Assembly (NCBI GenBank): GCA_965603515.1 | Contig: CBFDDH010000003.1 | Span: 1 to 64,000 of the forward strand | Reading direction: 5' to 3' | From: JAUVZL01 sp965603515 | Lineage (GTDB): Bacteria > Hydrothermota > Tepidihabitantia > SM23-42 | Length of the DNA stretch: 64,000 bases | Shown: positions 9,314 to 17,181 of the stretch, piece after piece | How the letters are laid out: every line of letters begins with the position of its first letter | Position numbering within the stretch: the first letter of the stretch is position 1 | Notes under the pieces: model-generated | The model's input: the letters and a program-made list of their open reading frames with translations, nothing else | Told to the model about the DNA's origin: nothing | The model's database searches: none | Translations under genes and position numbers: made by a program

Positions 9314-9924
9314 TTTGCTAAGTTCAGTTTCTTCAATATCAACTCCAAACTGGCGGTATCTGGCAAAAGAAGGAAAAACGTACTGAGCGGTCTATCTAGC
9401 TCACCAAAATCAAATTCTGTTTCGACACAGAAAATATAGTCCTTTTCGCATCCAAATTCAATTACGACACTAGAAAGCACGGCCCCAACCATATCTACGA
9501 TCATACCAGGTACCGACGGCAGGATCAATAGCCCAAGAAGTTCTCCTAATGCATTCATGTAGGAACATGAAAGAATATTCGATACCTCTTTTAGCAGTGA
9601 TTCCTGAACCTCTGCTGAATTATCTTGCACAGTAGGCATCAAAAGAGATGTTATCTCCTGAGCATCTTCAAAAGGATAAATTAGCAAGGTCCGTCCGGTC
9701 AAATCACCAAGAAAGTACAGTAAAACAGAAACCACTACATCATTGGGGTCGGCAATCTTCAGTATGACATCTTCTAAAGGTCCGGTAAGTATCTTGGGAA
9801 CACGAACCATTACTTTCTTACCCATTAACTGGGACAAAGAAGTTGCCGCGTGGCCACTCCCTATATTTGCTACTTCTTTCAAGGCATCGAGCTGTTCTAA
9901 CGTCAAATGCTTTGCATCAATCAT
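9310..9924 (-). CDS. cheC: CheC-family CheY-phosphate phosphatase
   Basis: CheC/FliY/CheX proteins remove phosphate from CheY. The 204-residue protein has the two pseudo-symmetric phosphatase helices of CheC: the first with E17/N20 in ALKEVANIGSGHAATSL, the second with E113/N116 in LLKEVSNILSCSYMNAL. Both keep the E-x-x-N signature, so both sites may be active. It overlaps cheA and the TPR gene by 4 bases each. CheD, the usual CheC partner, is not encoded here, nor are CheR and CheB, so signal termination may depend on CheC alone. Confidence 0.88.
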   Translation of the reverse strand: MIDAKHLTLEQLDALKEVANIGSGHAATSLSQLMGKKVMVRVPKILTGPLEDVILKIADPNDVVVSVLLYFLGDLTGRTLLIYPFEDAQEITSLLMPTVQDNSAEVQESLLKEVSNILSCSYMNALGELLGLLILPSVPGMIVDMVGAVLSSVVIEFGCEKDYIFCVETEFDFGELDRPLSTFFLLLPDTASLELILKKLNLAK

Positions 9925-11444
9925 CCAAACCCCCTTGGGTCTAATATCAAAATTGGCGAACCATCAGCATAAATTGAACAACCTGAGTAGAAAGGAGCCG
10001 AAAACAAAGGGTCCAATTTCTTAACAACAATCTCCCCCTCATCAATAATCTCATCGATCACAAACCCACGTCGCTTTGCCTGGGTTTGAACAACAATCAC
10101 TGATTTTCTACCTCTTTTTCCTACACAACCCAATCTGTCGCTTAATCTTACCAAAGGTAGTATTCCATTACGCAGGGGAAAGAGTTCACGGTGATACACA
10201 GTCTGGAACAGATCTTCATGTGCATAGAAGGTTTCTTGTATGTAGTTTAAAGGTAATGCAAACCGCTGTCCGTCAAGTCTGAAGATCATCGCACGAATAA
10301 TAGCAAGATTCAATGGTAATTCAAGGGTGAAACACGTACCCTCTCCAAACTGCGAAGAAATAAGAAGTCTACCGCCAAGTTTGATGGCCGTGGAATTCAC
10401 GATATCCAATCCAATACCCCGTCCAGAGATTGTAGTAACATCATCTTTTGTGGTAAAAGTAGGATGGGTTAAAAGCCGAAACAATTCTTCCTCGCTCAAG
10501 TGTTGAGCCTCAGTATCACTGAATAACCCATGTTTCACCACTTTGTGTCGGATTTTTTCTAAATCAATGCCCTTACCATTGTCAATAACCGAAATCCTCA
10601 TTCTTTCTTTCTCGCGTACCGCTTTGAGTACAACCTTGCCCATGCCACCTTGTTTTGCAGGAACTTCAATCCCGTGGTCAAGGGCATTGCGTATCAAATG
10701 CATTAGTGGTTCCTTAAGGATATCGATAATTGAACGATCGACTTCGATCTCGCCACCGTCGATATCAAGAATAACATCTTTTCCCTGTCGTTTAGCTTCA
10801 TCTCGAAACCACCTCGGGAAAAATTCAAACACCGTTGTCAGAGGCAACATCCTCAAGCGCATAATATCAGCCTGTAACGAAGAAATGAGCCTTGAAGCAG
10901 TATCAACTATAACCTGTAAGTCGGTGTCTCGGATATCTTGACTTATTTTCACCAACCTGGATCGCGCAATAGTCAATTCATTTGCAAGATTGAATAGGGT
11001 ATCGAGTTTATCCATCTTGATGCGAATCTCGCCAATACCATTAGTACTTACCTGTTCCTTGTAGTATTCCAATGTCTCACCCTTCTTGATTTTCGTTTTC
11101 AAGTCAAGGATATCACGAACTGGAGGAAGTTCTTCCTTATTCTTCAAAGCCACGGCAGATCTGGAAAGCAAATCAGCAGCGATAAAAAGAAAATCAACCA
11201 GGTTTGGACGTACTTCACCCTTTTCTTTTGCCTCATCTAGCAGATCCTCAATCGAATGGCTAACCTCAGATATCCCGTCAAATCCCATGGTTTGTGCCAT
11301 CCCTTTGATCGTGTGGAAAATACGAAAAACCTCGATTATTGATGGAGTGTTTCGGTTATTCGATTCCAAAATCAGCAATTGCTTGTTCAATTGCTTGATG
11401 TACTCTTCCAACTCGCTGATGAACAGTTCTAAATAACTCTCCAT
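9921..11444 (-). CDS. cheA: Chemotaxis-type histidine kinase CheA, lacking the P2 domain
   Basis: The 507-residue protein (start M at 11444, just after the cheY stop) has an Hpt domain with phospho-acceptor His44 in FHTIKG, a dimerisation helix pair from about 137 (IRIKMDKLDTLFNLANELTIAR), an ATP-binding domain with the N box HLIRNALDHG, G1 DNGKGID and G2 GRGIGLDIV, and a CheW-like regulatory domain from about 380. Only about 30 residues join Hpt and dimerisation domain, so the P2 domain that docks CheY/CheB is missing. An upstream in-frame extension inside cheY is possible but unlikely. It should phosphorylate the CheY encoded next to it. Confidence 0.95.
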   Translation of the reverse strand: MESYLELFISELEEYIKQLNKQLLILESNNRNTPSIIEVFRIFHTIKGMAQTMGFDGISEVSHSIEDLLDEAKEKGEVRPNLVDFLFIAADLLSRSAVALKNKEELPPVRDILDLKTKIKKGETLEYYKEQVSTNGIGEIRIKMDKLDTLFNLANELTIARSRLVKISQDIRDTDLQVIVDTASRLISSLQADIMRLRMLPLTTVFEFFPRWFRDEAKRQGKDVILDIDGGEIEVDRSIIDILKEPLMHLIRNALDHGIEVPAKQGGMGKVVLKAVREKERMRISVIDNGKGIDLEKIRHKVVKHGLFSDTEAQHLSEEELFRLLTHPTFTTKDDVTTISGRGIGLDIVNSTAIKLGGRLLISSQFGEGTCFTLELPLNLAIIRAMIFRLDGQRFALPLNYIQETFYAHEDLFQTVYHRELFPLRNGILPLVRLSDRLGCVGKRGRKSVIVVQTQAKRRGFVIDEIIDEGEIVVKKLDPLFSAPFYSGCSIYADGSPILILDPRGFG

Positions 11445-11445
11445 A

Positions 11446-11805
11446 TCACTTTTCGATAATCCGCTCAATAGACTCAAGAACTCTTGATGGCTGAAACGGC
11501 TTAACAACATAATCGAGCGCACCAGCTTGTACTGCTTCAAGAACAAGTGCTTGCTGCCCCATGGCCGAAACCATCAAAATCTTTGCTTCGCTATCAAGTT
11601 TCTTGATTTCCTTAACCGCCTCAATACCACTCATATCAGGCATTATAATATCCATTGTGACAAGGTCAGGTTTAAATTCCTTATAACGTTCTACTGCCTC
11701 TTTACCAGTCGCTGCCTCACCACAAACCAGATGCCCACCTTTTTCTAAAATGTCGCTGAGCATACGACGCATGAACATTGCGTCGTCTACGACCAAAACC
11801 CTCAT
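11446..11805 (-). CDS. cheY: CheY-like single-domain response regulator
   Basis: A 119-residue receiver domain alone. The acidic pocket D7/D8, phospho-acceptor D52 in LVTMDIIMPDMSG, switch residue S80 and K102 in VVKPF are all present, so it should be phosphorylated by the adjacent CheA and dephosphorylated by CheC. No flagellar gene is found here, so the target may be something other than a flagellar switch. The start overlaps the cheW stop and the gene ends two bases before cheA. Confidence 0.95.
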   Translation of the reverse strand: MRVLVVDDAMFMRRMLSDILEKGGHLVCGEAATGKEAVERYKEFKPDLVTMDIIMPDMSGIEAVKEIKKLDSEAKILMVSAMGQQALVLEAVQAGALDYVVKPFQPSRVLESIERIIEK

Positions 11806-12227
11806 TTATCCTCCTTTGATAATATCTTTCCCAAGTTCAAAATGAGTATAGGCTTACCTTCTGTTTCGTAAACACCGTGAAAAAAATCCTTCTCTTTTCT
11901 TGTTGAAAGAAGCTCTGCACGCCGGTTAATACGCGCATCAATAACTTTTTCCGTACCAAATAACTCATCCACCTCAATACCTGCAAGCCTTCCTTTATCT
12001 TCCACAATCAGCAGGCAGTCACCAGATTCTTCACCACCAACCCCTAAACGCTTTTTCAAAGAGACAACGGGTATCACCTCTCCTTTCATGTTCACCAAAC
12101 CGATCACGAATGCAGGAGACCGCGGCACAGGTACTGGAGTTTGCGCTTCGGTAACTTCCCGAACCTGACTTATATCGACGCCAATGTGTTCGTTACCAAT
12201 TCGAAAAACGATCATCGCCTCCATCAT
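11802..12227 (-). CDS. cheW: CheW adaptor
   Basis: A 141-residue CheW domain that couples receptors to CheA. The protein starts EAMIVFRIGNEHIGVDISQVREV, carries the conserved PVPRSPAFVIGLVNMKGEVIPVVSL segment and ends in a strand KPILILNLGKIL. It overlaps the receptor gene upstream and cheY downstream by 4 bases each. It would link the adjoining soluble receptor to CheA. Confidence 0.93.
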   Translation of the reverse strand: MMEAMIVFRIGNEHIGVDISQVREVTEAQTPVPVPRSPAFVIGLVNMKGEVIPVVSLKKRLGVGGEESGDCLLIVEDKGRLAGIEVDELFGTEKVIDARINRRAELLSTRKEKDFFHGVYETEGKPILILNLGKILSKEDK

Positions 12228-15200
12228 CTAGTCCATAAATAGCGGAACCTAATGATTCCAAATGGGTCTACTTTGAAACCACCGATATCCTTACTGACCG
12301 CGTAGGAATCGACCGCATGAGAAAGAAATATCCACGGCGCATCATTCACTATCATCTTCTCGATATCATGGTACACCTGTTGACGCTTATTGCTGCTCCG
12401 TTCAGATCTAGCATGCTCAATCATCGTATCCACCTCATGATTACTGTAGAACGAAGTATTACCAGCACGTCCAAAACTTCTGGAGTGAAACAACGGATAA
12501 AGGAAATTATCCGGGTCACCATTATCCGAAACCCAGCTCTTCATACACAAAATACTATCACCACTATAACCCCGTTCTAAGAAATCATTCCATGATAGTG
12601 GATTAAGTATAAGCTTTATACCGATCTTTTCAAGACTTTTTATCACATACTCGGCTCTTTTAATGGCCGCTTCGCTGTCCCTTATATCAAAAGGATAAAC
12701 ACTATCAAAACCACTGCCATACCCTGCATCACGCATCAGTTGTTTCGCTTTATCCAAATCACATCCGTAACCCAACAAGTCATTATTATAAACATACATA
12801 CCGGGTGGAAAAACACCGTGGGCTGGTACGGCTTGCCCCTCCATAGCGACATTACTGAAATGCTCATTATCAATGGCGTAGTTCATCGCCTGACGGACCT
12901 TTCTGTTTTTGAAAGGGGTATCGAGTGAAACATTAATACCAACATATTGAGTTGATAAACCTGGCCCGGAAATGATCTCATCGCGTGAGAATTGCTTAGC
13001 TATCTCTGGGGTTACCGCCATTATTGATATTTCACCTTTTCTGAAACGCTGCACCGCTTCTTCGCTGTCCTGTATGAACTTAATGATAACTCTGTCAATG
13101 GGTGGTCGACCGTCAAAAAAATCCTTAAAGACATCAAGGATGATCTCTTTTTCCTTTTCCCAATGTACAAACTTATAGGGACCAGCGCCAATCGGGTATT
13201 CCACAGAGTGATCCCGGTGCGTAATATCACACGTACCACAAGCAAGATTGGCTAGAAAAGGGAGATAAGGAAACTTAAGACTGAATCTAACATCAAAGTC
13301 ATCTAAAACCGTCACATCATCGACATAATCTATGAAGCTAATATTTGGACCGGATTGCACCCGTAATATAGAATTGGCGATATCTTGCGCAGTAATCATA
13401 TCACCATTATGAAATCTGATACCACGTTTTATCTTAAAGTCCCAGATCAACCCATCCTTAGATACTGAAAATCTATCAACCATACCCGGAACCATGTGAT
13501 TACCTGAATCAAAAGTCAATAGGCCAATGAAAATCTGTTGAAGCACTTCATGACTGCGGGCATCAGTTTTGTTGGCTGGATCAAGTAGTATCGGCTCCAC
13601 TGACTGCTGATAAACAATAGTCTTGTGTTTACGGGTTAAGACCGCGAATTCTTTGTCATAGGAACTAACACTTTTCAATAAGTGTTCAGCTGTCTTACCG
13701 CAGGCATTGATTGTCTTTGAGTACTCTTCAAAAGCATTCTCTATATTTTCATAGTCAAGATTGAGTTCTCTTATGTGAACACTGAGATCATTGCATTGTG
13801 TTTTTATCTTATCGGTTGAACCAATCATTTCCTGTCCAAGATTATCAAGACTTTGCAGCAATCCTCTGTTCTCTTCAAGGATATCTACCGCAGCTTTCAA
13901 TGATCCAACACCCTGTTCAACATCACTCATACTCCTGGTCAGGAATGTTGACAGTTCGTCAAAGCTCTCAGTCATACCAAAAGCGACTTCACCAATATCA
14001 GTAACAAATGAAGTGGTCTTGTCTGATAGATCTTTTATCTCCTTGGTCACCACACCAAGTGACTGCGCGTACTGACCACCCCTTGCACTTTCAATACTCG
14101 CATACAGACCAAGTATCCGTGAACGCTCGGTGATCTTCTTTAGATCAAAAAGGGGGTTTTCTATTTTCTCTGCTCTTATTCGTATCGAGTGGAGTTTCTC
14201 ATTCAATACCGAAAGGATGTTTAGGATATCCTGATAAAAAGCAATCCCGTTGGTGAGAACTTCACAAGCTACACCATTTGTCTTTAACCAATTCTTAATC
14301 TCTATAGCAATCTTGCTAATAACTCCAGAGAGTTGACTGGCTTCACTGACGAGTTGAAGGATCGAACGTTCTGACGACTGTATACCACCTCCTCGACCGA
14401 TTTCTTTAAAAGACAGCTCATTCATACCCTTAGCATAGCTCTTTGAAGCATCGGTCAAGGCAACCTTCAAGGTATTGAACATCCATGCAAAAGACGTGTC
14501 ATCTTCGATACTCATAAGGCTTTCGCGAATATTACTAACCCTACGGAACATGGCTTCTAAATATTGCTCCAGAATTGCTGAAGAACGGGCTGTGTCATAG
14601 ATGTTACTTAGCCATTGTGATGAACGCTCATTCTCAGTCAGCAAAAGCTGGTGCAATTCCTTCTGTGAAATAACACTCGCACCAAGGCTCTTAATACCGG
14701 TCTCAATATTTGGGATCAATCCAAGAAGTTCATTAGTGATATCGGAAAACCGTTCGTTTATCTCTTTTAGATCATGTATTATACTCCCTATTCTCTGTAA
14801 GTCATGACCGAGATCTATAGTTCCTTTAACTACTTCTTCAGAAATGTCGGGGACAAGCTTTGTTGGATCCTGCACGCTTTTCACCAGTAAGGTCATTTCC
14901 CGGGAGATCACTTCGAAACCTCTCCCCTGTTTACCCGCATGAAAAGCAGTTATGCCCGCATTACGCGAAGCTACTTCTATTGAATCCGACACCACAGCGA
15001 TATTTTTCACAATGTCATCAAGCTGTAAGGCATCGGCCTGGATTTTATCAAAGGATTTTGAGATATCATCCAAGTCCTCTGAAATTCGATTTGATACGGT
15101 CAAAGATTCATTGACCTTGATAACACTCTTTTCAAGAATCTCCTTGGTTTTCTTTATTTCCTGGTCGAAAACTGATATCCCTTCAAATTCGAGCTCAACT

Positions 15201-15373
15201 GCCGCAGACAGAATGTCGAATTTCTTCCCTATTTCAGAAAGAAGCTCAGTATCTTTGACAAGTCGGTTTTCGATTTCCTGACTGGTTTCCAAAAGATCCC
15301 CGAAAGAAGTATTGTATTCTTCCAACGGTGCTTTAACTCGGTTAATTGCAATATCCTTTAGATTTCGATTCAT
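12224..15373 (-). CDS. Soluble chemoreceptor-like protein: two MCP-like segments fused to a family-5 solute-binding domain
   Basis: From the ATG at 15373 the protein has 1049 residues. Long predicted helices cover about 1-580. The first MCP-like hairpin tip is at about 125-165 (NAGITAFHAGKQGRGFEVIS, close to the canonical NAAxEAARAGEQGRGFAVVA but with E and R of the trimer contact changed to T and H). A second, more divergent one lies at about 415-455 (ILGLYASIESARGG, which keeps E and R). Residues about 585-1049 form a complete SBP_bac_5 domain of the oligopeptide/nickel-binding type. No signal peptide or membrane segment is seen, so the binding domain would be cytoplasmic. It is the first gene of the che operon, with a leaderless promoter; a longer upstream reading frame runs through repeats and lacks coding character. 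Confidence 0.85.
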   Translation of the reverse strand: MNRNLKDIAINRVKAPLEEYNTSFGDLLETSQEIENRLVKDTELLSEIGKKFDILSAAVELEFEGISVFDQEIKKTKEILEKSVIKVNESLTVSNRISEDLDDISKSFDKIQADALQLDDIVKNIAVVSDSIEVASRNAGITAFHAGKQGRGFEVISREMTLLVKSVQDPTKLVPDISEEVVKGTIDLGHDLQRIGSIIHDLKEINERFSDITNELLGLIPNIETGIKSLGASVISQKELHQLLLTENERSSQWLSNIYDTARSSAILEQYLEAMFRRVSNIRESLMSIEDDTSFAWMFNTLKVALTDASKSYAKGMNELSFKEIGRGGGIQSSERSILQLVSEASQLSGVISKIAIEIKNWLKTNGVACEVLTNGIAFYQDILNILSVLNEKLHSIRIRAEKIENPLFDLKKITERSRILGLYASIESARGGQYAQSLGVVTKEIKDLSDKTTSFVTDIGEVAFGMTESFDELSTFLTRSMSDVEQGVGSLKAAVDILEENRGLLQSLDNLGQEMIGSTDKIKTQCNDLSVHIRELNLDYENIENAFEEYSKTINACGKTAEHLLKSVSSYDKEFAVLTRKHKTIVYQQSVEPILLDPANKTDARSHEVLQQIFIGLLTFDSGNHMVPGMVDRFSVSKDGLIWDFKIKRGIRFHNGDMITAQDIANSILRVQSGPNISFIDYVDDVTVLDDFDVRFSLKFPYLPFLANLACGTCDITHRDHSVEYPIGAGPYKFVHWEKEKEIILDVFKDFFDGRPPIDRVIIKFIQDSEEAVQRFRKGEISIMAVTPEIAKQFSRDEIISGPGLSTQYVGINVSLDTPFKNRKVRQAMNYAIDNEHFSNVAMEGQAVPAHGVFPPGMYVYNNDLLGYGCDLDKAKQLMRDAGYGSGFDSVYPFDIRDSEAAIKRAEYVIKSLEKIGIKLILNPLSWNDFLERGYSGDSILCMKSWVSDNGDPDNFLYPLFHSRSFGRAGNTSFYSNHEVDTMIEHARSERSSNKRQQVYHDIEKMIVNDAPWIFLSHAVDSYAVSKDIGGFKVDPFGIIRFRYLWTR

Positions 15374-15381
15374 ACAACAAT

Positions 15382-15409
15382 ATTGTATAAAATTATACTT
15401 AAATGTCAA
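15382..15409 (-). promoter_or_regulatory. Promoter of the chemosensory operon, leaderless
   Basis: On the minus strand TTGACA (15404-15409), 16-base spacer, TACAAT (15382-15387), with 8 bases to the ATG at 15373. The transcript should begin within one or two bases of the start codon. This also decides the start against the longer reading frame. Confidence 0.75.
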
Positions 15410-15472
15410 GAAGGTATCACGCAAGGAAGAGGGAGCGGAGCGTAGAGAGTAAGGAGTAGGGCGAATATATGA

Positions 15473-15665
15473 AACGGAGCATGGGAGAAACGGTGAAACG
15501 GAGAACACACTCTGCTGAAGACATGATACTCTGAAGACACGCCTTCGGCTGGAGACACGATTCTCTGAAGACACATTTCATTGTAGACACGCTTCGCTGG
15601 AGACACACTTCGTTGAAGACATGTCGCTTTGCTCCTGAAGACAGAAAGACACGGAGACCTGAAGA
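15473..15665. repeat. Mini-hairpin array, TGRAGACAC family, copy 1
   Basis: Nine-base spacers TGAAGACAC/TGGAGACAC alternate with 7- or 9-base palindromes. From about 15516 the cores are GA-TAC-TC, GCC-TTC-GGC, GA-TTC-TC, AT-TTC-AT, GC-TTC-GC and AC-TTC-GT. All six have perfectly complementary arms although their sequence differs. A diverged inverted copy lies at 30685-30835. The bases before it (15420-15472) are the GTAGAGAGTAAGG type of intergenic phrase. It lies between the divergent che operon and the receiver-like gene. Confidence 0.85.
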
Positions 15666-15694
15666 TAAGGATCCTGTAGTTGTCTGATTTATCA

Positions 15695-15800
15695 GACATT
15701 GCCCGATGAATCGGGCGTAGAGCGTAAGGCAGTAATTAAGTGATTAAGTTACTGAGTAATTTGGGATTTGGTTCTTGGAAGGGCGTAGAACGTCCTGCTT
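15695..15800. repeat. AT-rich TAAGTAATT-type module and small palindrome
   Basis: Contains the palindrome GCCCGAT-GA-ATCGGGC, then the quasi-periodic AT-rich phrase AGTAATTAAGTGATTAAGTT and the ATTTGGTTCTTGG tail. The same module types recur near 16855, 30650, 43015, 45230, 45660 and 59240. Confidence 0.6.
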
Positions 15801-15860
15801 TGCTCAATTAATGTCCTGATATCGGCGTTTGGCGAAAAAAGATTTAATGATACTTAAGTC

Positions 15861-15889
15861 TTGACAAATCATCACATACTTCGTATAAT
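15861..15889 (+). promoter_or_regulatory. Promoter of the frameshifted receiver-like gene
   Basis: TTGACA (15861-15866), 17-base spacer, TATAAT (15884-15889). The 22-base leader contains a purine-rich GAGAGCGTGG before the ATG at 15912. A good promoter in front of a broken frame argues that the gene was recently or is still functional. Confidence 0.7.
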
Positions 15890-15911
15890 TAATTAAAGAG
15901 AGCGTGGAAAA

Positions 15912-16545
15912 ATGATTCTTATAATCGAATCAGATATAACCATACGCAAGAAACTCAGCGATTTGCTGAGCAAAGAAAGAATTATTGGTACTGATTCTAT
16001 GCAGCAAATGCTTGAAATGATATGTAAATTCAAGAACGAAGTCAATGTTATAGTAGCAGATATTCATCAGTTTCATGAAATTATATCGAAAAAAGTAATC
16101 TTCAGATTGTGTGAGAGATTTCACATTGACGCCCCACCGATTATAGGGGTCTATAAAAAGGTGATGAAAGTATCAAGAAAGAATTCGAAAAGGATAATAT
16201 CGGATATAAGCTTCCTAAATATAATAACAAAGATTGCAGGTTCCCAAAGCTATATATTGAAACAATAAAGGAAGTATATCCGCAAGTGCATGCCGATATT
16301 GAAAAGGCAAGAGAGATTTGGGTAGAAGAAAAAGAAACTGAGGGCTTCGTTGATATACGCAAATGGATTAAAGAAGAAGGATTTTTGGAAATAGTAGGCA
16401 AAATGAAAATTGCCGAATCAAGTAAAAAAGATAATACAGGTAAATCAAAAAGTCAACAAAGGACTATAAGAAATTGTATTTTGAACTCAAACAAAAGTAT
16501 GATGAGCTCTTGAAATATGTGAAAGAATTAACGGATTCTGTCTAA
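15912..16545 (+). pseudogene. Receiver-like gene with two -1 frameshifts
   Basis: The first frame (15912-16268) starts MILIIESDITIRKKLSDLL and resembles a response-regulator receiver, with an acidic pair near the start and VIVADIHQF as the likely phospho-strand. Coding sense then passes to the -1 frame at an A5 run near 16152 (GYKLPKY, YIETIKEVYPQVHADIEKAR, WIKEEGFLEIVGKMK) and to the -1 frame again at a second A5 run near 16449, ending DELLKYVKELTDSV at 16545. One extra A in each run restores a single 211-residue protein. Sequencing error, decay or slippage are all possible. The part after the receiver is not recognised. Confidence 0.6.
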
Positions 16546-16550
16546 ACCAG

Positions 16551-16748
16551 TTATTCTTTCTTCTTGCTCTTCACATATTCAAACGCTATAAACACAAGCG
16601 TAAAAAGCAGCATCGTACTAGTGACTCGCAGGTATGACAATGCACTCAACCCCAAAAAACACTTATTGAACAAGAAGAGCCGTGTTACAATAGCTATGAT
16701 GAAGCTGACGGCTGCAACAATACCTGATATATAAGAGATGGTCTTCAT
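16551..16748 (-). CDS. Small membrane protein of unknown function
   Basis: The start at 16748 is set by AAGGAGG seven bases upstream; a longer frame from 16793 would run through the promoter. The 65-residue product has two hydrophobic segments (about 5-22 and 33-54) and a basic tail ending KSKKKE, so it is probably a two-pass inner-membrane protein with its tail in the cytoplasm. It is convergent with the frameshifted receiver-like gene, only 5 bases apart. No family is recognised. Confidence 0.6.
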   Translation of the reverse strand: MKTISYISGIVAAVSFIIAIVTRLFLFNKCFLGLSALSYLRVTSTMLLFTLVFIAFEYVKSKKKE

Positions 16749-16765
16749 CGTAACCTCCTTATCAA

Positions 16766-16793
16766 ATTGTATTTGGATATTCACAGATGTCAA
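16766..16793 (-). promoter_or_regulatory. Promoter of the small membrane protein gene
   Basis: Minus strand TTGACA (16788-16793), 16-base spacer, TACAAT (16766-16771), then a 17-base leader with AAGGAGG before the ATG at 16748. Confidence 0.75.
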
Positions 16794-16799
16794 GACTTA

Positions 16800-17010
16800 A
16801 CTGCAACCAAGAACCAAATCCCAAGAACCAAATCCCAAATTCCAAGCTCCAAATAACTTAATTACTTACTAACTTTATTACTGTATTACCCAATTACTTA
16901 ATCACCTAATAACTCAATAACTGTCTGTGTTTTAGACGTTTTGAATTCCAGCGTTAGCTCCTTTCCAGCACGTAGTGCTAACTTCCAATCCCCTTGGGAT
17001 TCAAAAAGGA
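16800..17010. repeat. Intergenic repeats with a partial TTCCA-hairpin array
   Basis: 16800-16925 is AT-rich low complexity built from AATTACTTAAT-like phrases and CCAAGAACCAAATCCCAA. 16945-17008 is a partial copy of the TTCCA hairpin array: AGC-GTT-AGCT, AGCAC-GTA-GTGCT and AATCCC-CTT-GGGATT palindromes joined by TTCCA. Full copies lie at 17182-17389 and 62602-62805. No gene is seen. Confidence 0.75.
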
Positions 17011-17061
17011 GTAGAGCGTAGAGCGACAATCAAGACCCTGGTTTCGAATAAAAAAGAAAAA

Positions 17062-17134
17062 TGCCAGGACGCAGAATCGAACTGCGGACACCCGGATTTT
17101 CAGTCCGGTGCTCTACCAACTGAGCTATCCTGGC
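17062..17134 (-). tRNA. tRNA-Phe (GAA)
   Basis: A 73-base cloverleaf on the minus strand: acceptor GCCAGGA pairs with TCCTGGC, D-arm AGCTCAGTTGGTAGAGC, anticodon stem CCGGA with loop CTGAAAA (anticodon GAA), T-arm with GTTCGATTC, discriminator A. CCA is not encoded. It has its own promoter directly upstream. Confidence 0.95.
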
Positions 17135-17144
17135 TCGTTAAAGC

Positions 17145-17172
17145 ATTGTACATGGATTCTACGAGAAGTCAA
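17145..17172 (-). promoter_or_regulatory. Promoter of tRNA-Phe
   Basis: Minus strand TTGACT (17167-17172), 16-base spacer, TACAAT (17145-17150), 10 bases before the tRNA 5' end. Confidence 0.7.
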
Positions 17173-17181
17173 GACAGAACA

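Noticed and set aside
11445..11546. 34-residue N-terminal extension of CheA
   Set aside because: It would lie wholly inside cheY in another frame. The Hpt domain begins at the ATG at 11444.
15374..15574. N-terminal extension of the MCP/SBP5 protein
   Set aside because: The extra 67 codons run through the promoter and the hairpin array, and the predicted residues lack coding character. The ATG at 15373 fits the promoter.
15473..15665. CRISPR-like array
   Set aside because: The constant part is only 9 bases and the variable cores only 7-9 bases and self-complementary. No cas gene is present in the window.
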